A DNA stretch of 64,000 nucleotides from Hymenobacter algoricola. GTDB taxonomy: Bacteria; Bacteroidota; Bacteroidia; Cytophagales; Hymenobacteraceae. The notes under the pieces are model-generated. The model saw only the letters and a list, made by a program, of their open reading frames with translations, searched no databases and had not been told where the DNA came from. Both the position numbers and the translations under genes were made by a program. The stretch lies in NCBI RefSeq assembly GCF_039539525.1, contig NZ_BAABDH010000036.1:90895-154894 (forward strand), written 5' to 3'. Below, piece by piece: positions 53,501 through 62,921 of this stretch; position 1 is the first letter of the stretch; each line of letters opens with the position of its first letter.

Positions 53501-53875
53501 GAGAGAAGTGGCCGTGGCGCCCGGGGGGCCGACGTGCGGGCCGGTGTGCAGCAGGGGTAGGTGGTTTGTTCGTTTGTGTTAAGCTGCGAAACGCCTGCCG
53601 GCGCGTAACTCCAGCAAGGGACTATCAGAGTAGATCCAGACGTCAAGCACGCTAACATGGGGCCATGGCAGAACCTGCTCGAAAGAGGAACAGGGTTTAT
53701 GATTTAATAATATAACTATGGCGCTAAATAACGGTGAGAGGCAAAGAATAATTGCAGATAATTTTCTTATTCCAAGATAGGCGTAGGATGCCATATTGCC
53801 TTCTTTGGTAAGACTATGTTCATTGCTGCTCTATTGCACAGCCGCTCCATCTCCGTACTCTTTGTTTTTCCAATT
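53501..53875. other. Intergenic region before the lectin-domain gene
   Basis: The first 80 bases are the uncertain upstream part of the protease fragment; from about 53640 to 53810 the sequence is AT-rich. A 71-codon minus-strand frame here has one hydrophobic segment but no other sign of being a gene. No RNA gene is seen. Confidence 0.35.
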
Positions 53876-56050
53876 ATGAAAAAAACTTGTACTATTTCGC
53901 TTGGCAGTGTACTTCGACTGCTGCGCAGTAGCGGCTTGACGGCTGCGGCCGTCGCGCTGCTCACGCCCGCGCTGGCCCAGACGCCGGCTTTCCCCCGCAA
54001 TGAAGCCTTCAAGGGCAGCAGTGCCTCCAACTTCACGTTTGGGGGGGCTGCCCGCCTCACCGGCACCGGCGGCACCAACGACCCCGTCGGGGCCGGCTAC
54101 CTGCGGCTCACCGACGCGGTAATCAACCAGGCCGGCTACGTCATCGACAACGTCGGATTTCCCTCGTCGGCGGGCTTCACTATCTCCTTTGAGTTCTTCT
54201 CCTACGGCGGAACCACACCCGGCGCCGACGGCTTCAGCGTGTTCCTGGTCGATGCCGTGCAGCCCACCGGGGGCTTCAAGATCGGGGCTACCGGCGGCTC
54301 TCTGGGCTACGCGCAAAAAACAGTGGCCCCCCTGGCCGACGGCGTCACGAACGGCTACATCGGTATCGGTATTGATGAGTTCGGCAACTACTCCAACAGT
54401 TCGGAAGGACGCTCCGGAGGCAGTGCGGTAGTGGATGCCAACGGCCGCGTGGCCAACGGCATTGCCATCCGCGGGGCCGGCAACGGCTCGGCCGCTACCG
54501 ATTACCCGTACCTGACCGGCACCCAGCCCGGCGACCTGGACTTTACGCTCGACGTGAACGGGGTACGGTCCCAGCCGGGCAACGCGGATTACCGTCGCGC
54601 CTTTATTGACGTGGTGCCCACGACGCTCGGCGCCATTACCACCTACCGGATTTCGGTGCGTATTCAGCACGGGCCCACCATCCGGACGGCCATCGACAAC
54701 TTTATCGTGCCGACGCCGCCCCAGAACCTGCGCCTGGGCTTTTCGGGCTCCACGGGCGGCAGCACCAACATTCACGAAATCCGCAACCTGAACATCGTGC
54801 AGGTGCCGTTTGCCAATACCGACCTTGCCACTACAGTCTACAATCAGCCGGTAACGGTAGCCGTACTGAACAACGACATCGCGCCCGGCAGCAGCATCGA
54901 GCCATCGTCCGTGGATCTGGACCCGAACACGGTTGGGCAGCAGACTTCCCTGAACGTGCCGGGTAAGGGCAGCTTCACCGTGAATGCGCTGGGGGTAGTG
55001 ACCTTCACGCCCAGCGGCACGTTTGCCGGGACGGTAGTCGCGCCCTATACCATGCAGTCTATTCTGGGGGCCGACTATACTTCCAGCCCCGCCAACATGC
55101 GCATCACGGTGAACGGCGCCGACGTGGCGGCCAGCATCAGCGGGCCGGCGACTACTGCCCCCGGCCAGCTGGTTACCTACAACATGACCACCGTCAACCA
55201 GGGCTCGGTGACGGCGCTGGATGTGGTGCCCAAGCTGCTGCTGCCCATCAATCTGCCGAGCACCGACGTAACCGCCAACAATGGCCTCTACGACCCCCTC
55301 AGCGGCTGGGTGACGTTTGCCACGCTTCCCTCGCTGGCCAGCGGCGCCCCGGCCGTGGCCAACGCCGTGACTTTCACGGTGCCCGCCAACGCCCCGGCCA
55401 GCATGACCAGCCAGGCCACGGCCAACTCCCTGGTTCCGGATCCGCTGCTGGCCAACAATACGGCTTCGCTCGTTACGGCCGTGGGCGCCCCCCTGCCGGT
55501 GGAGCTGGTAAACTTCACGGCCCGGGCTGTGCGCAATGACGCGCTGCTGAACTGGCAAACGGCTTCGGAGAAGAACAACGACCATTTTGAAGTAGAGCGC
55601 TCCATCGATGCGGTGCGGTTCGAGCGTCTGGGCAGCGTGCAGGGTCAGGGTACCACCGGCCGCCGCACCGAGTACGAGTATCGCGACGCCAACGTGGCCC
55701 AGCTCACGCGCAAGCCCGTGTATTACCGCCTGCGCCAGGTTGACTCCGACGGCCAAAGCTCCTACGGCCCCACGCGCGCCGTACAGTTTGCCGCCAATGC
55801 CCGCCTCGACGTGTCGGTGTACCCGAACCCCAATCCGCACCTGGCTACCACGACCCTGGACCTGACGGGCGTCGCCGCCGGAGCGTACGAGGTGCAGCTT
55901 ACCGACCTGCGCGGCCGGCTGCTGCGGCAGCTCACGCTGGCCGGTGCCCAGCAGCACCCGCTGGCGGTGCAAGACCTGGCGCCGGGCGTATACATGGTGC
56001 GCCTGCAGGGCCCGGCCGGCAGCATCACGCTGCCTTTCGTCTACAACTAG
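53876..56050 (+). CDS. Lectin-like, DUF11 and T9SS-domain surface protein
   Basis: 724 residues. The ATG at 53876 gives a leader ending AVALLTPALAQ. About 30-265 is an L-type (legume-like) lectin domain: FTISFEFFSYGGTTPGADGF, SVFLVDAVQPTGGFKIGATG and NLRLGFSGSTGGSTNIHEIR. A cadherin/Ig-like segment (about 270-395) leads into a DUF11-type domain (about 415-525, DVAASISGPATTAPGQLVTY). Then comes the linker PVELVNFTARAVRNDALLNW and a C-terminal T9SS domain (VYPNPNPHLATTTLDL). Likely a surface-displayed carbohydrate-binding adhesin. Strong terminator after it. Confidence 0.86.
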   Translation: MKKTCTISLGSVLRLLRSSGLTAAAVALLTPALAQTPAFPRNEAFKGSSASNFTFGGAARLTGTGGTNDPVGAGYLRLTDAVINQAGYVIDNVGFPSSAGFTISFEFFSYGGTTPGADGFSVFLVDAVQPTGGFKIGATGGSLGYAQKTVAPLADGVTNGYIGIGIDEFGNYSNSSEGRSGGSAVVDANGRVANGIAIRGAGNGSAATDYPYLTGTQPGDLDFTLDVNGVRSQPGNADYRRAFIDVVPTTLGAITTYRISVRIQHGPTIRTAIDNFIVPTPPQNLRLGFSGSTGGSTNIHEIRNLNIVQVPFANTDLATTVYNQPVTVAVLNNDIAPGSSIEPSSVDLDPNTVGQQTSLNVPGKGSFTVNALGVVTFTPSGTFAGTVVAPYTMQSILGADYTSSPANMRITVNGADVAASISGPATTAPGQLVTYNMTTVNQGSVTALDVVPKLLLPINLPSTDVTANNGLYDPLSGWVTFATLPSLASGAPAVANAVTFTVPANAPASMTSQATANSLVPDPLLANNTASLVTAVGAPLPVELVNFTARAVRNDALLNWQTASEKNNDHFEVERSIDAVRFERLGSVQGQGTTGRRTEYEYRDANVAQLTRKPVYYRLRQVDSDGQSSYGPTRAVQFAANARLDVSVYPNPNPHLATTTLDLTGVAAGAYEVQLTDLRGRLLRQLTLAGAQQHPLAVQDLAPGVYMVRLQGPAGSITLPFVYN

Positions 56051-56066
56051 GCTTGCTGCTTAAGAT

Positions 56067-56106
56067 AAAAAAAGGCCGCCGGACTTATCCGGCGGCCTTT
56101 TTTGTT
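56067..56106 (+). terminator. Terminator after the lectin-domain gene
   Basis: Seventeen-base arms (AAAAAAAGGCCGCCGGA and complement), four-base loop, then a T run. Confidence 0.88.
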
Positions 56107-56171
56107 GCTACCTAACACCCGCAGGCGTTTGGGCGTGCCCAATTACTTCCCACCACTTCTTTGCTTTAGCT

Positions 56172-56846
56172 ATGTGCGGCCGCTACACCTTCACCACTCC
56201 CCAGCCCGTTATTGAGGAACGCTTCGAGGCTTCATTCGTCCGGGATATGGTGCCGAATTACAACGCGGCTCCTTCGCAGGCCCTGCCGGTTATTACCAAT
56301 GCCGAGCCCGGCCGGATCCAGCTGGTGCGGTGGGGGCTGCTGCCGGGTTGGGTAAAGGACGTGAAAACCGCGCCCAAGCCCATCAACGCCCGGGCCGAAA
56401 CGCTGAGTGAAAAACCCTCTTTCCGGCAGCTGCTGCAGCGCCGCCGCTGTCTGGTGCTGGCCGACAGCTTCTACGAGTGGCAGCAGACCGCCGGCCCCAC
56501 AGGCCCCAAAACGCCCCACCGCATTCTGCTGCGCAATGAGCAGCCGTTTGCCTTCGCCGGCCTCTGGGACGAGTGGGCCGACCGCAGTACGGGAGAGGTG
56601 CTGCCGACTTTTACCATCATCACCACCGAGCCCAACGAGCTGATGGCGAGCCTGCACCACCGGATGCCCGTCATTCTGCCCGACCGCGCCGCCGAGCTGG
56701 CCTGGCTCGACGATAGTCTGTCGGTGGCGGTGCACCAGCAGCTGCTGCGGCCCTACGCGGCCAGCCTGATGCAGGAGTACGTGGTCAGCACGCAGGTGAA
56801 TTCGCCGGCCAACAACGAGCCGGCAGTGCTGGCCCCGGCCGCGTAG
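56172..56846 (+). CDS. SOS-response-associated peptidase, SRAP/YedK family
   Basis: 224 residues. MCGRYTF places the catalytic Cys at position 2 after Met removal, which forms a stable thiazolidine link to abasic sites in single-stranded DNA (YedK/HMCES). Also visible are the Asn-containing NYNAAPSQALPVI, the WGLLPGWVK, the NARAETLSEKPSF, the FYEWQ and the active-site His in HHRMPVIL. Family length normal. It protects abasic DNA during replication. It has its own terminator. Confidence 0.94.
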   Translation: MCGRYTFTTPQPVIEERFEASFVRDMVPNYNAAPSQALPVITNAEPGRIQLVRWGLLPGWVKDVKTAPKPINARAETLSEKPSFRQLLQRRRCLVLADSFYEWQQTAGPTGPKTPHRILLRNEQPFAFAGLWDEWADRSTGEVLPTFTIITTEPNELMASLHHRMPVILPDRAAELAWLDDSLSVAVHQQLLRPYAASLMQEYVVSTQVNSPANNEPAVLAPAA

Positions 56847-56876
56847 CCGAAGGAAGCGCGGCCGGCTTAAGAACGT

Positions 56877-56912
56877 AAAACCCCGCTCAATGGAAACTGA
56901 GCGGGGTTTTTT
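56877..56912 (+). terminator. Terminator after the SRAP gene
   Basis: Thirteen-base perfect stem (AAAACCCCGCTCA and complement), 8-base loop, six Ts. Confidence 0.88.
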
Positions 56913-56933
56913 ATGAATGCGGATGGGGTCAGC

Positions 56934-57293
56934 CTACTGGCCCTGGTGCTCCTGGGTACCCTTATTGGCTGCCTTTTTGTCGTCGTCTGATTTCCTGGCT
57001 TTCTCTTCCTTCAGCGGCTCGGCCGAGGTTCTTTCGTCTTCCTCTTCCTGGTCGGGCATAGCAGCGCGGCTAACTACTACCACGGCCACGGCGGCAATGG
57101 TGGCAATACCGAAGATCAGCTGGGTCGGCGTAAAGCGCTGAGCGGCCTTTTTGAGCAGGGTGCTGCCGTGCTTCAGCAAATCGTCCATGTGCTCATGGTT
57201 ACCTTGCACGAGCACGTGGTAAGCACTTTCGAACGCCCGGGCCAGATCTTCGGGTAAAATTTTCTCTATTTGTTTTTCGATCTGCTGTTCCAT
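56934..57293 (-). CDS. Small membrane-anchored hypothetical protein
   Basis: 119 residues. From the ATG at 57293: an amphipathic helical N-terminus (EQQIEKQIEKILPEDLARAF), one membrane helix near 61-79 (LIFGIATIAAVAVVVVSRAA) and a charged tail (EEEDERTSAEPLKEEKARKS). Topology suggests a cytoplasmic N-terminal part with a single span. No known family. Confidence 0.65.
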   Translation of the reverse strand: MEQQIEKQIEKILPEDLARAFESAYHVLVQGNHEHMDDLLKHGSTLLKKAAQRFTPTQLIFGIATIAAVAVVVVSRAAMPDQEEEDERTSAEPLKEEKARKSDDDKKAANKGTQEHQGQ

Positions 57294-57365
57294 AGCGGAG
57301 CTTTGGTGTGGTGTGGAAAAAGTCGGTTCAGATAAGGTGGCGGAACCACTGTGAGGCCTGTACGC

Positions 57366-57404
57366 AAAAAGCCGCTGCCGGGCTGCCCCGGCGGCGGCTT
57401 TTTT
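57366..57404 (-). terminator. Hairpin after the DUF1501 gene
   Basis: GC-rich hairpin (AAAAAGCCGCTGCCGGG with near-complement) with A/T tracts at both ends, 55 bases past the DUF1501 stop on the minus strand. Confidence 0.75.
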
Positions 57405-57458
57405 CAGTAAATACGCCACTTCCCCATTATAAGCTGGTCCGTAGCTCCCCGCCGCGCT

Positions 57459-59048
57459 TTACCGCTCCACGGCCAGCAGGCTGCTGCTGACGCGGCTGCC
57501 TTCGCGCACGTGGCAGTAATAGGAACCCGCCGCCAGCCCGCTGGCCGAAAGCGGCAGCTGCTGCCGGCCCCGCGGCAGCTCCCGGTCCACGAGGCGCTGT
57601 ACTTCCCGGCCCACCATATCGAACAGCAGCACCTGCACATGCCCGCCGTCGGATTCAAACTCCACCGTCGCGGTTTCGCGCACCGGGTTGGGATACACGC
57701 TGAAGTTTTTCACGTTGGAATCGGCGGCCGAAGCCACGCCGGTAGCCACGCCGGGCCGGAGCACCGGCACGTAGGGGTGCGGTCCCCCGTTGGAGGGCAG
57801 CAGGGCATTAATGGTAGCCTGGGGCACCCGGAACCAGTCTTTCAGGATGCTGCCATAGATAGCCCGGAAGTCAAACTGCATCGGGATGTTGTCGTTCACG
57901 CCCGCGGTGGCCGGCAAGATCGGGTTGGCCCCGTGGATGACGGGGTTCACGCTGGTGCCAAACACGAACAGCGGCGCCGCGGCCCCGTGGTCGGTACCCT
58001 TGCCCGAGTTGGCCCGAATGCGGCGGCCAAATTCGGAGAAGGTCATGCCCACCACGCGGTCCTGCACCCCCAGGCGGCGCAAATCATCCTGGAAGGCTTC
58101 CACGGCCTGCGAGATTTTGCCCAGCAGCGTGGCGTGGGTGCCGGTGGCCGTGCTGCCCGTCGCCGGCACCTGCAGCACGTGGGTGTCGAAGCCGCCGAGG
58201 TTGCACACGTACAGCCGCGTCTGCAGCCCACCCGCTACCAGCTGGGCCACGATTTTGAGCTGATCCGAGAGGGAGTTCACGCCCGCCGCCGGGTACAGCG
58301 GCGACAGGTTCTGGGCCCGGCCCGCGGCAGTCTGCAGCGCCGTCGTGTAGATCTGGGTCTGGGAAATTACCTGCCGGATAAACGTCAGCTCGTGGCCGGC
58401 CGGCGTGTTGGGAGCCGTATCTACGCTGCCGGTCAGCAGTTGGTAGAACGAGGCCGTGCTGGCAATGGCCATGCCCATGTTTACCGCAGGCCCCTGCACG
58501 CAGTTGCTCACCACCGAGCCGATGCTGACGGCCAGCGGATCGGGGCTCTGGGCGTTGGGGTAGCCGGTTGGGAAGCCGGGGTATTCGCTGTCGAGGTAGC
58601 GGCCGGCCCAGCCCGAGGTGATGGTCACGTTGGAGTCGGAAGCCGAGGTCCAGATGTCGGTAGCGCGGAAGTGGCTGAAGTTGGGGTTGGGGTAGCCCAC
58701 GCTCTGCACCACGCCCAGCTTGGCGTTGTCATACAGGCTTTTGAGGCCCGTCATGGCCGGGTGCAGGCCCGTGGCAGTGGCTAGGGGCAGCACCTGGCTC
58801 TGCGGAATGGCAAGGTCGGGCCGCGCGTTCATCAGAGCCGAATACTGGTCAACCGGAATGACCATGTTCAGGCCGTCGTTGCCGCCGTTGAGCTGAATGA
58901 GTACCAGCACCCGGTCCGTCTGCGAAGCCGCGTTGGTCAGGGCCGCCAGCTCGGGCGAATAGCCGTAGGCGCCAATCGGGAAGCCGCCCAGGAGCACCGG
59001 CAGCACCGAAGCGGCGGCGGTGGTTTGGAGAAAGTCTCTGCGTTTCAT
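57459..59048 (-). CDS. DUF1501 protein with T9SS domain
   Basis: 529 residues. N-terminus MKRRDFLQTTAAASVLPVLLGG is a Tat-like signal (K-R-R-D-F-L). The DUF1501 body, a sulfatase/alkaline-phosphatase-superfamily relative, includes LVLIQLNGGNDGLNMVIP and MTFSEFGRRIRANSGKGTDHG. The last 85 residues (VYPNPVRETATVEFESD onward) are a T9SS domain. DUF1501 and DUF1800 genes occur as pairs in many bacteria; the pair is presumed to form an exported complex of unknown role. Confidence 0.88.
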   Translation of the reverse strand: MKRRDFLQTTAAASVLPVLLGGFPIGAYGYSPELAALTNAASQTDRVLVLIQLNGGNDGLNMVIPVDQYSALMNARPDLAIPQSQVLPLATATGLHPAMTGLKSLYDNAKLGVVQSVGYPNPNFSHFRATDIWTSASDSNVTITSGWAGRYLDSEYPGFPTGYPNAQSPDPLAVSIGSVVSNCVQGPAVNMGMAIASTASFYQLLTGSVDTAPNTPAGHELTFIRQVISQTQIYTTALQTAAGRAQNLSPLYPAAGVNSLSDQLKIVAQLVAGGLQTRLYVCNLGGFDTHVLQVPATGSTATGTHATLLGKISQAVEAFQDDLRRLGVQDRVVGMTFSEFGRRIRANSGKGTDHGAAAPLFVFGTSVNPVIHGANPILPATAGVNDNIPMQFDFRAIYGSILKDWFRVPQATINALLPSNGGPHPYVPVLRPGVATGVASAADSNVKNFSVYPNPVRETATVEFESDGGHVQVLLFDMVGREVQRLVDRELPRGRQQLPLSASGLAAGSYYCHVREGSRVSSSLLAVER

Positions 59049-59063
59049 TGGGGAGTCTTGGAT

Positions 59064-59158
59064 AGTTGGGGTCTTAGGGTCTTGGTTTTTGGCTGAGGGT
59101 CAACATCCGGCACTTCTGGTCAACCCAGAAATCCAGGACCCTAAGCCCCCAAGTCCCC
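59064..59158. repeat. Inverted GGGGTCTT / AAGnCCCC octamers between DUF1800 and DUF1501 genes
   Basis: Near-perfect 8-base units on the left (GGGGTCTT, AGGGTCTT at about 59068-59083) and in opposite orientation on the right (AAGCCCCC, AAGTCCCC at 59143-59158). This is the same octamer as at 14.1-14.3 kb. It fills most of the 112-base gap between the two genes. Confidence 0.6.
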
Positions 59159-59160
59159 GA

Positions 59161-60882
59161 CTAAGACAAATGGTATTCGGCCAGAATCATTATGCTGCGC
59201 AGCAGCGTTTGCAGCTTGGTCGTCACGGCGGTCTTCTTGGCCGTGTTGGTCGGGTTGGCCAGGTACTGCGTCCATTCGTCGGTCCACTCAAAATCGGGCA
59301 GGCCGGGCAGCAGCACGTCGTTCAGGTACGCCAGCTGGTTGGCCGTGAGCGGAATCGGGAACACCAGCCGGGTCAGCTCCGCAATCAGCAGGTTGGCTTC
59401 GGAGGCAATGGCGGGCGGCAGTGCCGTGACCAGGGCCAGCACGTCGATGTTAATTTTGGCACCGTTGCGGGTGTAGCCGTTGGTGCTGGTCATCAGGTCC
59501 GTGAACTGGTTGCGGCGGGGCAGGGTCACGGCGTTGATCCACATTTCGTAGTACTGGGGCGTCTGCCAGTAGGCCGCCCAGCCTGCCACGTTGGGCGGGT
59601 CGCCCACCACCTGCTGCTGCAGGTTGGTAATCGTGTTCAGATAGTCCCACATGCCGTACTGAGCCGCCAGGCTGGAAGCGGGCGGAAAGGCAATCTGGAA
59701 CTGCCGCGCCACCGTCACGGTGAAATCAATCGGGCTTTTGATGACGCAGCCCATGTTCACCACGTCAAAGAAATGCTCGCTCGAGAGCAGCGTGCGCAGC
59801 ACCGGGGCCACGTTGTAGTTGTTTTGAATCAGTAGCTGAGCCAGCGGCTCAATCACGTTCTGCTCGGTGGTGGCATCAATGACGTAGTACACAAACCAGC
59901 GGTAGAGCTTGCGGCACAGGAAGCGCGCGGTTTCGGCCTGAGCAAAAACCAGGTCAATCAGGGTTTTGTATTCCTGGTCGCCACCGTTGCCGATGGCTAC
60001 GTTGCCGAAAGCGGCCGAAAACTGCTTGGTTGTCGTGTCGTGGCGGGAGGCAGTGTAGTAGCCGCTGATGGTAGTGGCATTATCGCGCCAGCCGGTCAGC
60101 ACGCGGGCGGCGGCCTGCACGTCGGCCTCGGTGTAGGTGGTGTAGTTGCCGGGGCCGACAAGCGGGCCCTTGCCCACCGTAAACAGCTCCAGCAGCTCGC
60201 GGCCGTAGTTTTCGTTGGGCGCGCCGCCGGTACTCTGGTTGCCGTTGAGGTAGCGCAGCATGGCCGGAGTCACCGTCACGTCCTTGGCCAGCTGCCGGAT
60301 GTTGCCCAGCGCCTGCTGGCGCAGCAGCGTCACGTACTGGTAGCCGTAGCGCGTATCGTTGATGTCGGCAAACTCAATGACGAAGTGGTTGTGCCAGAAC
60401 AGCGTCATCTTTTCCACCAGCGAGGTATTCTGGTTCAGCATCCTTCCCATCCACCACGACCGCAGGGAGGCGCGGCGGACGCCTTCGAAATTCTGGTCAA
60501 ACGGCTGCGTCACCCACGTCTGGCCCACGGGTACGCTGGTATCCGTTGCCGATACGTTCAGGGGCGGCGCCGGCGCCGCCGGCGCTATCAGCAGGTCATT
60601 CACCACCTGCGTCAGCGTCCTGCCGGCAGCCGTCAGGATCTCGGCCCGCGTCGGCCCGAACAGGCTGCGGCGCAGCAGGTGTGCCGCCTGATCATAGCCC
60701 CAGGGGCCGGAGTAAGGCGCCAGGCCAGCCGTGGAGCGGGCCGTGGCCGGCAGCTTTTTGTTGGCAAACTTACTGATGGGCTCGTCGCCGGTACCCGGCG
60801 GATCATCGGGGCGGGGCGCTGCTGCCACAGCCGGCGCCGCCAGCACGGCGGTGTTTTTGCGGAGGAAAGATCTTCTGTCCAT
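59161..60882 (-). CDS. DUF1800 protein
   Basis: 573 residues with a twin-Arg-like leader (MDRRSFLRKNTAVLAAPAVA). The body is helical, with HLLRRSLFGPTRAEILTAAG near the start, then EKMTLFWHNHFVI, MLRYLNGNQSTGGAPNENYG-type and RELLELFTVGKG, all diagnostic for DUF1800. It is the first gene of the DUF1800-DUF1501 operon on the minus strand. Function unknown. Confidence 0.9.
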   Translation of the reverse strand: MDRRSFLRKNTAVLAAPAVAAAPRPDDPPGTGDEPISKFANKKLPATARSTAGLAPYSGPWGYDQAAHLLRRSLFGPTRAEILTAAGRTLTQVVNDLLIAPAAPAPPLNVSATDTSVPVGQTWVTQPFDQNFEGVRRASLRSWWMGRMLNQNTSLVEKMTLFWHNHFVIEFADINDTRYGYQYVTLLRQQALGNIRQLAKDVTVTPAMLRYLNGNQSTGGAPNENYGRELLELFTVGKGPLVGPGNYTTYTEADVQAAARVLTGWRDNATTISGYYTASRHDTTTKQFSAAFGNVAIGNGGDQEYKTLIDLVFAQAETARFLCRKLYRWFVYYVIDATTEQNVIEPLAQLLIQNNYNVAPVLRTLLSSEHFFDVVNMGCVIKSPIDFTVTVARQFQIAFPPASSLAAQYGMWDYLNTITNLQQQVVGDPPNVAGWAAYWQTPQYYEMWINAVTLPRRNQFTDLMTSTNGYTRNGAKINIDVLALVTALPPAIASEANLLIAELTRLVFPIPLTANQLAYLNDVLLPGLPDFEWTDEWTQYLANPTNTAKKTAVTTKLQTLLRSIMILAEYHLS

Positions 60883-61094
60883 AGGCGGATGAGCGGTGAG
60901 GCGGCGGTAAATGGTTGTAAAATATGCAATTAGCCGCAGTTCTGCTAATCACAGGCTCTATAGATAGCAGAAGTATAGAAAAAGTTTAATGAGCCCGGGC
61001 AAGATATTTTGCTTCTGCTTTTTGTAGCGTTGCAAGAGGGCCTGATTGCCCTGTTTTGGCCCCGGGTAGTCTGGTTTTCAGGGTGCTGAAAACC

Positions 61095-61128
61095 AAAAAA
61101 TCCCCACCGGCTGGGTGGGGATTTTTTT
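61095..61128 (-). terminator. Terminator after the anti-sigma protease gene
   Basis: Fourteen-base arms (AAAAAATCCCCACC and complement) with a short loop and A/T tracts on both ends, 20 bases past the stop on the minus strand. The rest of 60883-61147 holds nothing recognised. Confidence 0.8.
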
Positions 61129-61147
61129 AAAAAAGAAAGGTCCGGCT

Positions 61148-62308
61148 CTATTCGTACACCTTGACCACGAACACGTAGTCCTGCAGCTTCCGGATCTGCT
61201 TGGGTCGCGAAGTGCCGGTCAGCAGGTTGGTGCGGGGCATGTTGTAAGGCTGCCCCGAGCCGGCCGCCGACAGCGAGTCCACCAGCCGCATCAGGTACGA
61301 CGACTTGGTAGCGAAGGCCGCGCTCTGCATGTCCATCTGCCGGCCGCTGATGATGCCGATCAGGTTGCCGCGCTCATCCAGCAACGGGCCGCCGCTGTTG
61401 CCGGGGTTCACCGGAATCGAAATCTGGTAGAAGGCCGTGTCGCCCTCGAAGCCCGAGCGGGCACTCAGCGAACCATCATTAAATACCAGGTCTTCTCGTG
61501 GGTAACCCAGCGTGTATACCTTCTCGCCGAGGTCGGCGGCACCACGCTTAAAGGAGTAGGGCAGGCGGCCAAACCCACTGAACTTGCGGTCGTTGATGTG
61601 CAGAATTGCCAGGTCGCGGGCCACGTCGGTGAAGACGGTTTCGGCGCGGTAGCGCTGCCGGTCGTGGCTTTCGATAAGCAGCGAATCAGCGCCCTGAATT
61701 ACGTGGTAGCTGGTAACTAAGTAGCCGTCGGCAGTCAGGGCGAAGCCCGTGCCGCTGAACTTGCCCGGGTTCAGCTCCGCCGCCGACTTGGTGCCGTCGA
61801 CCTGCTGAATGGCTTTGGTCATGGCCCGCTGGTTGCGCTTGATACGCTCCACTTCGCGACGCAGCATGGTGTAGCCGTACAGCGAAGGCCGTTGGGCCGC
61901 CCGCCACCACTCCAGCCCCAGCAGGGTGGCAAACACGGCCATTACGGCAACCGAAGCGGCGACCATCATGGTGGCGCGGTGGGCACCCCAGAACTCGCGC
62001 AGCTTCCGCTCGACCGGCGAAATGTACAGGGTTGGCATGGCCGGTACCCCGGTTTCCAGGGTCTCACCCGCCAGCTGCACGGCTGCTTCTGCATCCATGT
62101 CGGCCTGAATGGCGTGGAGCTTGCGGCGGGTGCTGAGCCGGTCGCCGTAGGCGTGCAGGGTAGTGGTCAGCTGGGTGAAGCTGGCATAGTGCTGGGCGAA
62201 GTCAGGGTCGGCAGCGAGGCGGTGCTCCAGCTGGGCACGCTCCGGAGCCGGCAGCTCCTCGCTGCGGTAGGCTTCAAATAAGGCGTAGTAGTCAGCTTCC
62301 GTTTTCAT
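61148..62308 (-). CDS. Anti-sigma-like membrane protein fused to trypsin-like protease
   Basis: 386 residues. About 1-85 is a cytoplasmic helical segment (YYALFEAYRSEELPAPERAQ, LEHRLAADPDFAQHYASF) of the kind found in Bacteroidota anti-sigma factors. A membrane helix at about 126-146 (MMVAASVAVMAVFATLLGLE) follows. Then a periplasmic S1C-type serine protease domain: His in VTSYHVIQGA, Asp in DVARDLAILHIND, Ser in NPGNSGGPLLDE. It starts 25 bases after the ECF sigma gene, so the pair is one operon. A protease domain on the sensor side of a presumed anti-sigma factor is uncommon. Confidence 0.82.
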   Translation of the reverse strand: MKTEADYYALFEAYRSEELPAPERAQLEHRLAADPDFAQHYASFTQLTTTLHAYGDRLSTRRKLHAIQADMDAEAAVQLAGETLETGVPAMPTLYISPVERKLREFWGAHRATMMVAASVAVMAVFATLLGLEWWRAAQRPSLYGYTMLRREVERIKRNQRAMTKAIQQVDGTKSAAELNPGKFSGTGFALTADGYLVTSYHVIQGADSLLIESHDRQRYRAETVFTDVARDLAILHINDRKFSGFGRLPYSFKRGAADLGEKVYTLGYPREDLVFNDGSLSARSGFEGDTAFYQISIPVNPGNSGGPLLDERGNLIGIISGRQMDMQSAAFATKSSYLMRLVDSLSAAGSGQPYNMPRTNLLTGTSRPKQIRKLQDYVFVVKVYE

Positions 62309-62333
62309 AGGCTCAAAGCACCCCGCTGCTGCT

Positions 62334-62921
62334 CTAAAACGATTCCTCCTCCTTATAATGGGCGAAAAAAAGCTTTTTAAGGCGCACCAGGCACTTGTAT
62401 TTCTGATTCTTGGCGTTGTCGGGATTGGTGTAGCCAAACTCCGCCGTGAGTTGCTGCATGGACTTGTCCAGCAGGTAAAAACCTTCTAGAAGCGAGCGGC
62501 ACGGCTCCCCAATGCGGTCCAGCGCCTCGCCCATGAGGGCAAACTGCTGGTCGCGCTCCTCGGCTGCGGCCAGATCGGCTTCAGCTCCGGTTTCGAGAAA
62601 GGGCTCGTGGTCATCGAGGCGGCCGCCGAAGCGGGTTTTCTCGGTGAGCCGCTTCAGCCACAGGCGGCGGCACACGGCGTAGAGGTAGGTTTTGATCTGG
62701 CAGCTCAGCTCCAGGGAGCCGTCGCGCACTTTCTCATAAAACACCATTACGCCTTCCTGATACACGTCCTTGGCTTCGTCTTCGGTGCCGCTGTTTTGCA
62801 GCACGTAGTGCGAAATCATGGGGTAGTGCAGGCGGTAAAGCCGTGCCAGCGCCCGGTCGTCGCCGTGGCGGATGGCCGCCACAAACTCTTCATCGGTGTA
62901 GGAAGGAACGCCCTTGCCCAT
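62334..62921 (-). CDS. ECF-type RNA polymerase sigma factor
   Basis: 195 residues. Region 2 (ALARLYRLHYPMISHYVLQN, then EDEAKDVYQEGVMVFYEKVR) and region 4 (LLEGFYLLDKSMQQLTAEFG, then GYTNPDNAKNQKYKCLVRLK) identify a sigma-70 family member of the extracytoplasmic-function type. It is followed directly by the membrane protease that is its probable partner. Bacteroidota ECF systems respond to envelope or nutrient signals. Confidence 0.93.
   Translation of the reverse strand: MGKGVPSYTDEEFVAAIRHGDDRALARLYRLHYPMISHYVLQNSGTEDEAKDVYQEGVMVFYEKVRDGSLELSCQIKTYLYAVCRRLWLKRLTEKTRFGGRLDDHEPFLETGAEADLAAAEERDQQFALMGEALDRIGEPCRSLLEGFYLLDKSMQQLTAEFGYTNPDNAKNQKYKCLVRLKKLFFAHYKEEESF

Noticed and set aside
53579..53794. 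71-codon minus-strand frame with one hydrophobic segment
   Set aside because: No conserved feature; lies in a decayed region next to a pseudogene.
53831..55972. 713-codon minus-strand frame opposite the lectin-domain gene
   Set aside because: A shadow frame rich in His, Arg and Gly without any motif, while the plus strand has a leader, lectin, DUF11 and T9SS domains.
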